A stretch of 64,000 nt of DNA from Nitratireductor kimnyeongensis (lineage in GTDB: Bacteria; Pseudomonadota; Alphaproteobacteria; Rhizobiales; Rhizobiaceae), in the NCBI RefSeq assembly GCF_019891395.1, contig NZ_CP078143.1, positions 496,001 through 560,000 on the forward strand, written 5' to 3'. Both the position numbers and the translations under genes were made by a program. The notes under the pieces are model-generated. The model was not told the DNA's origin. It did no database searches and saw only the letters and a program-made list of their open reading frames with translations. Below are positions 48,892-58,154 of the stretch, one piece after another. Each line of letters opens with the position of its first letter. The first letter of the stretch is position 1.

Positions 48892-49695
48892 CTATTTGAA
48901 GTGCACACGAACCCACATGTTCTCGGTGGTTATATAAGTCCAGACGTTGGCAAAAAAGCGTGCGATTTTCTTCCTGGAGCGTCCAATCTCACGAAGGATC
49001 TTTTTCCCAACACCTCTCGGCTTCCCGGTAGATTGGACCGAGTAACGTTCATCCAGCAATGAACTTCCGAGCAATTTATCTTTTCGAAGAAATACTTCCT
49101 GGATAGCAGGCGCGGGAACCATCTGGTATTTTTCCAGAGCACCGGTTGCCGGCTCTTCAGAACTATAAAGGAACTGATCGAGCGGGTCGCAAAACTCGGT
49201 GGTTTCACGAAGCAGCCTGATGGCGGCATCTCGGGAAACGACATATGCACCCGAGCCAGCATGTGCCAAGCGCAAAGGATGCACCTTCCGACCGGCCACC
49301 GTGGAAACTACCGCCTTTCCAATCAGCGTCTTGGGTCGACACGCTTCCAGCCTCACGACACCCGCATCCGCGGGTATCCAGCTTTCATCACCAAAAATGG
49401 CCGACGCATTCTCCCCAAGGAAAATGTCATCTTCACAGATGATTGTGTAAGGGTCTTCGCTTTGCGCCGCGATCTCCCAGCATTTCCGGTGTGAGAGAAA
49501 GCAGGCGATTTCACCCGCCCCCAATTCATAGAAGCGGGGTTTTCCAGTGCGGCCGGCCTTCAGGTCTTCCGGTAAAAGGAGCTTGGCATCGACCGCTTTC
49601 ACCCTCGTGAAGTTGAGCCCCTGTTCATCAAACACCTTCCGCATATGCTCAAGGCGGGCTGTTTCACGTTCCAGATTGATGACGAGCGTCTTCAT
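48892..49695 (-). CDS. Glycosyltransferase family 25 protein (LPS type)
   Basis: A 267-residue protein. MKTLVINLERETARLEHMRK opens the family-typical fold. It has GAGEIACFLSHRKCWEIAAQ, the signature of GT25 LPS transferases, and the acidic metal motif TIICEDDIFLG. A lysine/arginine-rich C-terminal tail may contact the membrane. The start at 49695 overlaps the stop of the upstream GT25 gene by 4 bp. It is the last gene of the greA-lpsB-GT25-GT25 unit; it probably adds a sugar to the LPS core. Confidence 0.88.
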   Translation of the reverse strand: MKTLVINLERETARLEHMRKVFDEQGLNFTRVKAVDAKLLLPEDLKAGRTGKPRFYELGAGEIACFLSHRKCWEIAAQSEDPYTIICEDDIFLGENASAIFGDESWIPADAGVVRLEACRPKTLIGKAVVSTVAGRKVHPLRLAHAGSGAYVVSRDAAIRLLRETTEFCDPLDQFLYSSEEPATGALEKYQMVPAPAIQEVFLRKDKLLGSSLLDERYSVQSTGKPRGVGKKILREIGRSRKKIARFFANVWTYITTENMWVRVHFK

Positions 49696-50453
49696 TGCTT
49701 CTGCACCTCTCCCGCACGCCAGCCACGAGAGTATTTTCGCACCTGGCCCCGGTAGACAAATCGCTTCCACTCTCTGCGCAATCGCTCTCCGGGACCGCGC
49801 TTGTCCTTCCCCGACACGTTGACTGTGCTGCCTCCGATCTCGGCCGACTGGTCGCTGATGCCCGACGGCACCACACAGCACGGCGCGATCCCTGTCACCC
49901 AGCGCATCTGCAGAAACACATCGACCGGCCGATCAAAACGCTCGCTCAGGGCAAGAAGATGCTCTGCCGCTTCGCGTGTCACGAGCTGCGCCACGGTGCC
50001 AAGCTGCGAGACCTCGGGTGCGACGAGGCGAACATCGCCTTCCCGTGCCAGCTCCCGCGCGCTTCCGCGAACGGGGCTGATGCGAAACTGCACATACGCC
50101 TTTCCCGTGCAGGCCCGTTTGGCAAGTTCGAGACATCGTTCGAAAAGCGGCATGTCGAGCGCCACGTCGTCCTCGACGATCAGTCCTGCATCAAGCCCGC
50201 GCTCCACGATCATGCGCCACACCTTCCGGTGAGAAAGAAAACAGGCAATCTCGGACTTTTTCAGCGTGAAGGGATAAACCGGCTGGTGCAGCCGTTTCCC
50301 ATAGCGCTGCCCGATCTCCTCATCGCCAAGGTCCTGCCCATCGACGGCATCCACCACATGGTTTTCGACGGGCAGATCCGCCATCAGGCGCTCCACCTGC
50401 GCGCGACGCGCCGTTGCGCGCTTCAGATGAACGATGAAACCTTCGATCTTCAC
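49692..50453 (-). CDS. Glycosyltransferase family 25 protein (LPS type)
   Basis: A 253-residue paralogue of the next gene downstream. It has EGFIVHLKRATARRAQVERL, KKSEIACFLSHRKVWRMIVE and LIVEDDVALD, then a conserved GTVAQLVTREAAEHLLALSE. The basic C-terminus (ERLRREWKRFVYRGQVRKY) suggests peripheral membrane binding. It is coupled by ATGA overlaps to lpsB upstream (50450-50453) and to the second GT25 downstream. Two successive GT25 genes probably add successive core sugars. Confidence 0.9.
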   Translation of the reverse strand: MKIEGFIVHLKRATARRAQVERLMADLPVENHVVDAVDGQDLGDEEIGQRYGKRLHQPVYPFTLKKSEIACFLSHRKVWRMIVERGLDAGLIVEDDVALDMPLFERCLELAKRACTGKAYVQFRISPVRGSARELAREGDVRLVAPEVSQLGTVAQLVTREAAEHLLALSERFDRPVDVFLQMRWVTGIAPCCVVPSGISDQSAEIGGSTVNVSGKDKRGPGERLRREWKRFVYRGQVRKYSRGWRAGEVQKQ

Positions 50454-51535
50454 GTTCTGGCCTCACGCCAAAGGTCTTTATAGAGCGCATTGAGGGCATT
50501 GGCTTCGCCTTCCAGCGGAAAACGCGAACGCGCATGTCGAAGTGCCGAACGTCCGTGTGCTCGGCACAATTCCGGGCTTTCGAGATATCGCTGAATCGCC
50601 TGTTTCAGCGCCACACCGTCACCAGCAGGCGCCACCTCACCCGTTTCGCCTATTAGGATCATTTCTTCATATGCACCAGCATCACTCGCCACCGTCGCCG
50701 TGGCCGAAGCCATCGCTTCCAAGGGGGTGAGCCCGAAACCTTCATTCCGAGAGGGCGCCACACAAAGATCTATTCTTCTGAACCAAGGTCGAACGTCCGA
50801 CACCTCACCCAGGAAAACGATGCGGCTAGAGAGGCCAGCTTGGTCGATTGAACGCTGAAGCTCCTCCGCAAATCCCTTGTTTTCTGCGGTAACTCGCCCA
50901 AGCACCACGGCCGTCCAATCAGGGTAACGTGGCAACAACTCAATCATTGCCGCGACAAAAAGATCGGTCCCCTTCTGGTGCCGAATACGGCCAAAACAAC
51001 CGACACCGTAGCGGCCCGGCAGACCGGTGACCTGCCAATCGTCACCGTCCTTTGCGGGCGGGTGAAAGCGCTCAGTATCAACACCATGCATTACCACCTT
51101 ATAGGGCACACGCAGGAACGAACCGGAGCGCCGGCTGGTTGCAACCACCGCATCCATACGGCGGATCAGCCATTTGGTGTAACGTGAGTGGTGACGCTGA
51201 GCGGCCGATGTAAAAACCAGTTTCATAGGGGCACGCAGGATCTGCTTTAGAAGCACCCCAGCCAGCATCTCTGTGTTGCGTCGCGCATGCCAGATCCGAA
51301 AAGGCCGGTTCGCCGGCTTGCGCAGGAGCCCCGGCACCTGCCACCAGCGCAACTTGGGGAGCATGCCGGGCAGTCCCGGCCCCAACGCTGCTATCGCAAC
51401 CGTCTTCGACTGTTCTGGAACAAGCTGCACGATCGTGCTGGTCACGCCCGAAAGCCGCTTTTTGAAGTTTGGGGCCACCACGTCCACATCACGGACGCGG
51501 AGCCGGAAGCCGCTTTCGGGCGTTTTACCGGACAT
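50450..51535 (-). CDS. lpsB: LPS core mannosyl/glucosyltransferase, LpsB/LpcC type (GT4)
   Basis: A 361-residue GT4 glycosyltransferase. The rhizobial LpsB/LpcC signatures are VVAPNFKKRLSGVTSTIVQL, RPFRIWHARRNTEMLAGVLL and FTSAAQRHHSRYTKWLIRRM. The GT-B C-terminal domain has GCFGRIRHQKGTDLFVAAMI and the nucleotide-sugar EX7E region APSRNEGFGLTPLEAMASAT. It acts at the cytoplasmic face in inner-core LPS assembly. It lies 5 bases after greA on the same strand, as in Sinorhizobium, where lpsB follows greA. Confidence 0.92.
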   Translation of the reverse strand: MSGKTPESGFRLRVRDVDVVAPNFKKRLSGVTSTIVQLVPEQSKTVAIAALGPGLPGMLPKLRWWQVPGLLRKPANRPFRIWHARRNTEMLAGVLLKQILRAPMKLVFTSAAQRHHSRYTKWLIRRMDAVVATSRRSGSFLRVPYKVVMHGVDTERFHPPAKDGDDWQVTGLPGRYGVGCFGRIRHQKGTDLFVAAMIELLPRYPDWTAVVLGRVTAENKGFAEELQRSIDQAGLSSRIVFLGEVSDVRPWFRRIDLCVAPSRNEGFGLTPLEAMASATATVASDAGAYEEMILIGETGEVAPAGDGVALKQAIQRYLESPELCRAHGRSALRHARSRFPLEGEANALNALYKDLWREART

Positions 51536-51540
51536 GATGG

Positions 51541-52014
51541 TCAGCCGTAGCGGATTTCCACCACCTCATATCCGCGCGCGCCGCCCGGAGCATTGACCTC
51601 GATGGAGTCCCCCACCGCCTTGCCAATCAGTGCCCGTGCGATGGGCGAGGAAATGGAGATGCGGCCCGCCTTCACATCGGCTTCCTGGTCACCGACGATT
51701 TGATAGGTCTTCTCTTCCTCTGTATCTTCATCGACCAGCATGACCGTCGCGCCGAACTTGATCGTGTCGCCGGACAGTTTCGTCACGTCGATGACCTCGG
51801 CACGGGCAATAAAGTCTTCCAGTTCGCCGATGCGGCCTTCATTGAGGCTCTGGGCCTCCTTGGCGGCGTGATACTCCGCATTCTCCGAAAGGTCGCCATG
51901 GGCGCGCGCCTCCGCGATCGCCTCAATGATGCGTGGCCGCTCTTCCTGCTGGCGCCAACGCAGCTCTTCCTTCAACGCCGCGGCTCCGGCAAGCGTCATA
52001 GGGACCTTGTTCAT
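51541..52014 (-). CDS. greA: Transcription elongation factor GreA
   Basis: A 157-residue factor that rescues backtracked RNA polymerase. The N-terminal coiled coil is [20 protein letters not shown] and [20 protein letters not shown], with acidic D-x-x-E tip residues DLSEN. The C-terminal FKBP-like domain is [20 protein letters not shown]. Start 52014 (MNKVPMTL) has AAGGTG 8 bases upstream; a longer frame to 52209 is not credible. It heads the LPS gene unit. Its leader contains a strong intrinsic terminator, suggesting attenuation. Confidence 0.96.
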   Translation of the reverse strand: MNKVPMTLAGAAALKEELRWRQQEERPRIIEAIAEARAHGDLSENAEYHAAKEAQSLNEGRIGELEDFIARAEVIDVTKLSGDTIKFGATVMLVDEDTEEEKTYQIVGDQEADVKAGRISISSPIARALIGKAVGDSIEVNAPGGARGYEVVEIRYG

Positions 52015-52094
52015 TTCATTCACCTTCCAGACTTGAAGGCAGGAAGACCCGAAACGCCTTAAGCGAAGCGTCGTCCTGCCGCCGGTGCAGACAT

Positions 52095-52136
52095 AAAAAG
52101 AAACGGTCCGAAAGCGTCTGCCTACGGAACCGTTTC
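52095..52136 (-). terminator. Intrinsic terminator within the greA leader (attenuator candidate)
   Basis: On the minus strand GAAACGGTTCCG (52136-52125) pairs with CGGACCGTTTC (52110-52100) with a single bulge and a 14-base loop, then T5A (52099-52094). It lies about 80 bases upstream of the greA ATG. The nearest upstream minus-strand gene is more than 5 kb away (58155), so its likely role is to stop greA leader transcription. A TTATAT-type -10 (52157-52152) lies just upstream. Confidence 0.75.
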
Positions 52137-52291
52137 GTATGACCTCTCCCAATATAACAAGCCGGTGACGATTTTCACGCAAATTTTTTGCGCGTCCGTT
52201 TTCCCACAATCGGTTTCCTCACGGCATGTTGTCTTGTTCGACAACACTCATGTCCTATCTCATGATGAAAGCGACAATGGGAGTTCCGCAG

Positions 52292-53425
52292 ATGCAAGAC
52301 CAGATTCTCCGCACCGCCCTCGCCGCAGGTTTTCTGGCTTCTCCCGGTGCAGCAGCCGCCAAGACCTTTACCACCCAGGCGGTGACAGTCGAGGCTGAAA
52401 CCCTCACTCGCGGCCTCTCCAATCCATGGGGTCTTGACTTTCTGCCCGATGGAAGCGCGCTCGTCACGGAACGTCCGGGCCAGTTGCGCCTTTTCTCGAA
52501 CGGGACCCTTTCGGCTCCCATAGAAGGCGTGCCCGAGGTCGCAATTGTGGGTCAGGGCGGATTGTTGGATGTCGCCGTTTCGCCGGAGTTCGCCGAGACA
52601 GGAGCGATTTTTCTCTCTTTTTCAGAACCTGGCGAGGGCGGAGCCGGCACAGCCATTGCCCGGGCCAAGCTTGTAAAAAACGGCGCAGACGCGCGGCTTG
52701 AAGATGTCACGACGATTTTTTCCATGAACGGCAAAACCGGTGCAGGTCAGCATTTCGGCTCGCGCATCGTGCCGCATCCTGACGGAACGTTGTTTTTTAC
52801 CATAGGCGATCGCGGTGAAGGCGACCGGGCTCAAGATCCCGCCGACCATGCCGGATCGATACTCCGGATCAACCCTGATGGGACGATCCCTGAAGACAAT
52901 CCCTTCACCGGGAGCGCGGACACCGCGCCTGAAATCTGGTCCATCGGGCATCGCAATCCACAAGGTGCCGTGTTCGACCCCGTGACCGGCGCAATCGTAA
53001 CTGTCGAACACGGGGCGCGCGGCGGCGATGAGGTCAACCGCCCCGAAGCAGGAAAGAATTACGGTTGGCCGATCATCTCCTACGGCGTGAACTATAGCGG
53101 CACCAAGATCGGCGTTGGTAGCGAAGCGCCGGGCTACGAACAACCTGAATATTACTGGGATCCGTCCATCGCACCGTCAGGCGCAACGGTCTATCAGGGC
53201 GAGATGTTTCCCGAATGGCAGGGAGATCTCCTCGTTGCGGCGCTGAAATATCACCTCGTCGCCCGCCTTGATCGAGACGAAAACGGCAAGATTCTTGGTG
53301 AAGAGCGCCTTTTCAAGGGAGCCTTCGGGCGCATACGGGATGTCAATGTGGCACCTGACGGCTCAATCTGGCTTTTGACCGACAAGCGCCGGGGCGAGAT
53401 CATCCGTATATTCCGTTCGGAATGA
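52292..53425 (+). CDS. PQQ-type soluble aldose/sorbosone dehydrogenase family protein
   Basis: A 377-residue exported beta-propeller. Start 52292 (MQDQILRTALAAGFLASPG) has GGGAG 9 bases upstream and a signal peptide ending near AAAA; earlier ATGs are less suitable. Propeller motifs are LSNPWGLDFLPDGSALVTER, QGGLLDVAVSPEF, GQHFGSRIVPHPDGTLFFTI and IWSIGHRNPQGAVFDPVTGA (conserved His/Arg), then HGARGGDEVNRPEAGKNYGW. It is the YliI/Asd family of PQQ-dependent sugar dehydrogenases; the electron acceptor and substrate are unknown. Confidence 0.9.
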   Translation: MQDQILRTALAAGFLASPGAAAAKTFTTQAVTVEAETLTRGLSNPWGLDFLPDGSALVTERPGQLRLFSNGTLSAPIEGVPEVAIVGQGGLLDVAVSPEFAETGAIFLSFSEPGEGGAGTAIARAKLVKNGADARLEDVTTIFSMNGKTGAGQHFGSRIVPHPDGTLFFTIGDRGEGDRAQDPADHAGSILRINPDGTIPEDNPFTGSADTAPEIWSIGHRNPQGAVFDPVTGAIVTVEHGARGGDEVNRPEAGKNYGWPIISYGVNYSGTKIGVGSEAPGYEQPEYYWDPSIAPSGATVYQGEMFPEWQGDLLVAALKYHLVARLDRDENGKILGEERLFKGAFGRIRDVNVAPDGSIWLLTDKRRGEIIRIFRSE

Positions 53426-53526
53426 TGCAAGCCGACGCTGGCCCATAAAAGACAAGAGCATCGGCTCTTGTGCGGCGGATTGCAGCTCCTTAAGACATGC
53501 GCGATTTCCTCGGTTCGGACAGGCGT

Positions 53527-54417
53527 ATGACACGGGTTCAGGCCAACCTTGTATTGCTTCTTGCAGGTGCCATGTGGGGCATGGGCTTTGTCGCCCAGTC
53601 ATCCGCAATGGATGCCATAGGGCCGTTTCTGTTCATCGGTTTGCGCTTTGCGATCGCCTGCCTCTCTATGTTGCCCTTCGCCGTATGGGAATATCGACGC
53701 AGCACAAGGCCGCTGACCTTCACTGACAAGCGGAATTTCCTGATCATCGGCCTGCTTCTGTTCGCTGGCATGGCGGCGCAACAGGTCGGGCTTTTGACCA
53801 CCAGTGTCACCAATTCCGGCTTTCTTACCGGCCTCTACGTTGTCATGGTGCCGTTTCTGGCAGTCCTACTGTTCCGCCAGTGGCCACACCTTGTGGTCTG
53901 GCCGGCAGCTCTTTCTGCGCTAGCGGGCATATGGTTGCTCTCAGGCGCGGGCAGCGTGGCACTGACGACGGGCGACTGGCTGACCATCCTTTGCGCACTC
54001 TTCTGGGCGCTCCAGGTTATCATGATTGGAAGAAGCGCCAGTCATACCGGCCGCCCTGTAACGCTATCCGTCAGCCAATTTGGCATCACCGCGGTCATAG
54101 CTATCGCCATTGCGGGCGTTGCCGAACAGGTCGACCTATCCGCCATTCGCACCGCTCTGCCCGAAATTCTCTACGCCGGCATTTTCTCCGGTGGCATCGC
54201 CTTCACACTGCAGGTCATCGGCCAACGCTACACCACAGCCCCCCAAGCTGCGATTTTCCTGTCCACGGAAGCAGTGTTCGCCGCGCTCTTCGGTGCGATC
54301 TTTCTCGGTGAACGATTGCCGACGCTCGGCCTCGCCGGCTGCGGAATGATCTTTGCAGCGATCCTCGCTGTCGAGATCGTTCCGGCTCTGCGCAACCGGC
54401 AACGCAGCGTCGCCTGA
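53527..54417 (+). CDS. EamA-family (DMT superfamily) transporter
   Basis: A 296-residue protein with ten predicted membrane helices in two EamA halves: NLVLLLAGAMWGMGFVAQS, FLIIGLLLFAGMAAQQVGLL, VTNSGFLTGLYVVMVPFLAV and, in the second half, WLTILCALFWALQVIMIGRS and AAIFLSTEAVFAALFGAIFL. It exports or imports small metabolites; specificity cannot be read. ATG 53527 with AGG upstream is chosen over 53497. Confidence 0.9.
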   Translation: MTRVQANLVLLLAGAMWGMGFVAQSSAMDAIGPFLFIGLRFAIACLSMLPFAVWEYRRSTRPLTFTDKRNFLIIGLLLFAGMAAQQVGLLTTSVTNSGFLTGLYVVMVPFLAVLLFRQWPHLVVWPAALSALAGIWLLSGAGSVALTTGDWLTILCALFWALQVIMIGRSASHTGRPVTLSVSQFGITAVIAIAIAGVAEQVDLSAIRTALPEILYAGIFSGGIAFTLQVIGQRYTTAPQAAIFLSTEAVFAALFGAIFLGERLPTLGLAGCGMIFAAILAVEIVPALRNRQRSVA

Positions 54418-54493
54418 ACAAGAGCTCAACAAACCGTCGTGATTTCCGCAGGTTCTGCGTTATCATACTTCCGGAGTGCCGGAGGAGAAGCTT

Positions 54494-54922
54494 ATGCAGA
54501 AGCCTGTTGAGCAGGAATGGGCGCTGACCATTGACCCGGGAACAGTGCGTTTGCTGGCAAGCAAAGCGCGCATTCTAAGCGCCGCGCTCAACGCAGACTA
54601 TGATGATGGTCACGAGCACGAAATCGAGATCGACGGCGATGCCCGCGATCGGCATCAGCATGACGGGCTTATCGAGGAAGAGGAAGAAGACCTCACCGAA
54701 GTGGAATTCCGAGAACTGGTGGCCGATCTCAATGTGGATGAGATTGCCGAACTGATAGCGCTCGCATGGGTAGGGCGCGGCGACTACGACGTGAAAGAGT
54801 GGTCAACCGCCGTCAGCGATGCGCGCCAGCATGGCGCCAAGCATGTGGCTACCTATCTGCTCGGGATGCCAATGCTTTATGATTGGCTGATTGATGGCCT
54901 TGATGCACTCGGTGCATCGTGA
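54494..54922 (+). CDS. DUF3775 protein
   Basis: A 142-residue acidic protein. Start 54494 has GGAGGAG 8 bases upstream. It contains an acidic linker (DGLIEEEEEDLTEVEFRELV) and the DUF3775 block VDEIAELIALAWVGRGDYDV, with HVATYLLGMPMLYDWLIDGL at the end. The function is unknown; the last block suggests a small helical domain with a hydrophobic groove. It stands 76 bases after the EamA gene and 57 bases before the extensin-like genes. Confidence 0.85.
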   Translation: MQKPVEQEWALTIDPGTVRLLASKARILSAALNADYDDGHEHEIEIDGDARDRHQHDGLIEEEEEDLTEVEFRELVADLNVDEIAELIALAWVGRGDYDVKEWSTAVSDARQHGAKHVATYLLGMPMLYDWLIDGLDALGAS

Positions 54923-54979
54923 ACGTTTCGAAACACACCGTTATTTCCCGATCAGCCCAAGTTCCGGCAAACATCCGGC

Positions 54980-55783
54980 ATGATCGCTCTTTCAGCTGTT
55001 CGACGTGCGCTACTGGCCATGCTGCTTTGCGCTCTGTTCTTCATTTCCCTCTCGAATAATCTGCATGCAGCAGAGCCAACTGCCTCAGTTCCGCTGCCGG
55101 CCACCGGCCCCATACCCAATAGCCGCGGAGAAGTGCGGCGTACGGAAATGTCGGTCATGGTCCCCATTCCCACACCCCGTCCACCAGCAAAGACAGAACC
55201 CCAGAAACGCCCGCCCGCGCGAAAGCAAGGCCGGTTGCCCGCAAAAGAAACTGCCTGCCGGCGCGCCCTGACCAAACTGGGAGTTTCGTATTCCGAGCAG
55301 CCCTCCATATCAGAGGCACAAGGCTGTTCGATCGCTTACCCGCTGGAGATCAAACACCTTTCCGAAAAAATCGCATTAAAGCCGGAGGCAACGCTCAACT
55401 GTGAAACGGCTTTGACACTCGCTCGCTTCTTCACAGACACGATTCCGCCCCTCGCCAGGGGTCACCTGAAACAGCCGGTCACGGCCGTTCGGCATGCTTC
55501 AGCTTATGTTTGTAGAACGCGGGCCGGTTTGCAGAAACTCTCCGAACACGCTTTTGGAAACGCGCTGGATATCGCGAGTTTCGATCTCGCAGATGGCTCC
55601 AACTTCAAAGTGGCTCGACAGCCAAATCCGAAAAGTGGCCGCGCAAAGTTCCTCGATGCCTTCCGCAGCGCTGCTTGCGGCCCCTTTAAGACAGTTCTCG
55701 GCCCGGGCACCAACGCAGACCACGCCAGCCATTTCCATCTGGATCTGCAAAAACGCCGGAACGATAGCCTCTATTGCAAATAG
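54980..55783 (+). CDS. Extensin-like family protein (first of two)
   Basis: A 267-residue exported protein. The signal peptide (LLAMLLCALFFISLSNNLHA) is followed by a Pro-rich linker (MVPIPTPRPPAKTEPQKRPP) and an extensin-like C-terminal domain (PF06904). Its six or more Cys include ETACRRALTKLGVSY, LNCETALTLARFF, RHASAYVCRTRAG, LSEHAFGNALDIASFDLADG and GPGTNADHASHFHLDLQKRR, ending LYCK. The His/Asp pattern resembles D-Ala-D-Ala-type peptidoglycan peptidases, so a murein role is possible; the family's activity is not established. Confidence 0.87.
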   Translation: MIALSAVRRALLAMLLCALFFISLSNNLHAAEPTASVPLPATGPIPNSRGEVRRTEMSVMVPIPTPRPPAKTEPQKRPPARKQGRLPAKETACRRALTKLGVSYSEQPSISEAQGCSIAYPLEIKHLSEKIALKPEATLNCETALTLARFFTDTIPPLARGHLKQPVTAVRHASAYVCRTRAGLQKLSEHAFGNALDIASFDLADGSNFKVARQPNPKSGRAKFLDAFRSAACGPFKTVLGPGTNADHASHFHLDLQKRRNDSLYCK

Positions 55784-55904
55784 AATGCAGGCGGGTTCGT
55801 CACAAAGAGGTCACAGGTCTGAATGCCTCTGCTGACCTTTCCTTTACCTTGTCTGACTACGGTACGCTTTTTCTGGAAGCGTACAAGGTGGACGGGGCGT
55901 GGTC

Positions 55905-56792
55905 ATGGTCGGTATTCGTGTTGGCAACCCGGTTGCGACACCACTACACGCACCGTTGCGGCGCGTTGTGGTTGCTGCAACGCTTCTGGCTCTATCCGCT
56001 TGCTCTGTCAGCGATGTGATGTCCCCCCGCCCATCGGTAGATATCGGAGTCCAGACCGCAGCGGTGCCGGTCCCGCAGCTAGCGCCTGCCCCCACGGTAC
56101 CGGTTCCGCAAGCGCCATCTCCCTCCGTCTCCACTCCCACATCTGACAACGCGAGGGGTTTGCAGGCGCTGGTTTCATCAAACCCGATGATGGTTTCCTA
56201 TCCGCGCGTAACTCTGCCGCGCAGCGAAAGCGCGTCTCGCGCCATGCCGGCGGAAGAGATCGCGTGCCGTCGTCGCCTCAAACGTCTTGGCGTCAAGTAT
56301 CAGGACCTGGAGCCCATCAATGACGGTGGTGCCTGCCGTATTGACTGGCCTGTCAAGGTCAGCGGCCTTTCAGGCAACATTGACATGGCGCCCGCCGCCA
56401 CGCTGAATTGCCAAATGGCGGAGACATTCGCCCGATGGACAAAAAACGAGCTCGCCCCGGCAGCCCGCAAACGCTACCTCACCGGCATCGGGAAAATACG
56501 GCAGGGCTCCAGCTATTCCTGCCGCCGCATTGCTGGCACCAGCGTTGCTTCGGAGCATTCCAAGGGCAACGCTCTCGACGTGATGAGTATCGAACTGAAA
56601 AACGGCCGCGAGATCGATGTGCGCAAGCCTGGCTTCTTCGCCTTCCGCGAACGCGGTCTGTTGAATTCTGTGCGTGCCGAAGGATGCGACTACTTCACCA
56701 CCGTTCTCGGCCCGGGTTACAATTACGATCACCGTGATCATTTCCATTTTGATCTGAAAGGCCGCCGCAACGGCTACCGCGCCTGCAAATAG
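55905..56792 (+). CDS. Extensin-like family lipoprotein (second of two)
   Basis: A 295-residue paralogue of the upstream gene, with a lipoprotein signal (VVVAATLLALSAC) instead of a plain one. A Pro/Val/Thr-rich linker (VPVPQLAPAPTVPVPQAPSP) is followed by the same Cys-containing domain: EEIACRRRLKRLGVKYQDLE, LNCQMAETFARWTKNEL, SVASEHSKGNALDVMSIELK and GPGYNYDHRDHFHFDLKGRR. ATG 55905 is chosen; GTG 55899 is an alternative. One copy is soluble and one membrane-anchored, so the duplication may separate cellular locations. Confidence 0.87.
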   Translation: MVGIRVGNPVATPLHAPLRRVVVAATLLALSACSVSDVMSPRPSVDIGVQTAAVPVPQLAPAPTVPVPQAPSPSVSTPTSDNARGLQALVSSNPMMVSYPRVTLPRSESASRAMPAEEIACRRRLKRLGVKYQDLEPINDGGACRIDWPVKVSGLSGNIDMAPAATLNCQMAETFARWTKNELAPAARKRYLTGIGKIRQGSSYSCRRIAGTSVASEHSKGNALDVMSIELKNGREIDVRKPGFFAFRERGLLNSVRAEGCDYFTTVLGPGYNYDHRDHFHFDLKGRRNGYRACK

Positions 56793-56852
56793 CGCTTCCC
56801 CTGCCCACAGGGCAGTCTCGCGCGGTTCATCACGGAGTGATAAAGAGCTTTT

Positions 56853-58151
56853 ATGCTCATTGTAGAAATCGCCATTCTCTTCGTCCTCATCCTCTTCAAT
56901 GGATTCATGGCCATGTCGGAGCTGGCTGTGGTCTCCGCCAGACCTGCCCGGTTGAAATCCCGGGCGGAGCAGGGTCAAGGCGGTGCGGCACGCGCGCTCG
57001 CTCTCTCGGCTGATCCCGGGCGTTTCCTTTCGACGGTCCAGATCGGTATCACGCTGGTGGGTGTGCTCTCCGGTGCCTTCTCCGGCGCGACGCTGGGGAC
57101 GCGTCTGTCCGACTGGCTCATCCTGCAAGGTGTATCGGAAGGGATGGCAAATCCGCTCGGCGTGGGCTTGGTTGTGGCTGTCATCACCTATGTGTCGCTG
57201 ATCGTCGGCGAGCTCGTTCCAAAGCAGATCGCGCTCAAAAACGCAGAGGGCATCGCCGTCAAGGTTGCACCGATCATGGGGCTCCTGTCGCGCATCACCC
57301 TGCCGCTCGTATGGCTGCTTGATGTTTCGGGACGCATGGTTCTGGCAATGCTCGGTCAAAACGCGGAATCGAGCCAGCGTATCACCGACGAGGAAATCCG
57401 CACCCTCATCGCCGAAGCCGAAACCAGCGGCACCATTGAATCCGATGAGCGGCGCATGATTGCCGGTGTCATGCGGCTCGCAGATCGCAAGGCGCGCGCG
57501 ATCATGACCCCGCGTGGGGAGATCGACTGGCTGGACCTCACGGCAGATGGAACGGCATCGGCAGAGGATGTCAAAAGGTCCGGACACTCCCTCCTGCCTG
57601 CCGGCGATGGATCTGTCGATGAGATTGTCGGCGTGGTCAAGCTGCGCGATCTTCTGGCTGCGCAACTATCAGGTAAACCACTGGACATCCGGGCCCATGT
57701 TCTGCCAGCACCGATCATTCACGACATGGCCGACGCGCTCATTGTGCTCTCCGTTCTTCGAGAGGCGGCCATCCCGATGGCGCTGGTGCACGATGAGCAT
57801 GGTCATTTCGAAGGCATCATCACCCCGTCCGATATTCTCGAGGCGATCGCAGGCATCTTTCGTGCGGATGCCGAGGAAGGTGAGTTGGATATCGTCGAGC
57901 GCGCAGACGGCTCCTGGCTGCTCCCCGGCTCCATGCCCGCTGACGAAATGGCGGACCATCTCGGCTTCAATCTCCCGGCAGAGCGCACCTACACCACACT
58001 CGCCGGCTTCCTGCTGAACGAATTCACGCATCTGCCGAAGACAGGCGAAAGCACCGATGCCATGGGCTGGCGTTTCGAGATCATGGATCTGGACAACCGC
58101 CGGATTGACCGCGTGCTCGCCACAAGGATTGAAGCATCACCGGAGGCGTGA
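56853..58151 (+). CDS. CNNM/CorC-type membrane protein with CBS domains (hemolysin C-like)
   Basis: A 432-residue protein. The N-terminal DUF21 membrane domain is IAILFVLILFNGFMAMSELA, TVQIGITLVGVLSGAFSG and GLVVAVITYVSLIVGELVPK. Two CBS domains follow (AIMTPRGEIDWLDLTADGTA; MALVHDEHGHFEGIITPSDI), then the CorC/HlyC domain at the end (GSWLLPGSMPADEMADHLGF, YTTLAGFLLNEFTHLPKTGE). Family members handle Mg2+/Co2+ or Na+ or sense nucleotides. It is convergent with the thioesterase gene. Confidence 0.92.
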   Translation: MLIVEIAILFVLILFNGFMAMSELAVVSARPARLKSRAEQGQGGAARALALSADPGRFLSTVQIGITLVGVLSGAFSGATLGTRLSDWLILQGVSEGMANPLGVGLVVAVITYVSLIVGELVPKQIALKNAEGIAVKVAPIMGLLSRITLPLVWLLDVSGRMVLAMLGQNAESSQRITDEEIRTLIAEAETSGTIESDERRMIAGVMRLADRKARAIMTPRGEIDWLDLTADGTASAEDVKRSGHSLLPAGDGSVDEIVGVVKLRDLLAAQLSGKPLDIRAHVLPAPIIHDMADALIVLSVLREAAIPMALVHDEHGHFEGIITPSDILEAIAGIFRADAEEGELDIVERADGSWLLPGSMPADEMADHLGFNLPAERTYTTLAGFLLNEFTHLPKTGESTDAMGWRFEIMDLDNRRIDRVLATRIEASPEA

Positions 58152-58154
58152 ACC

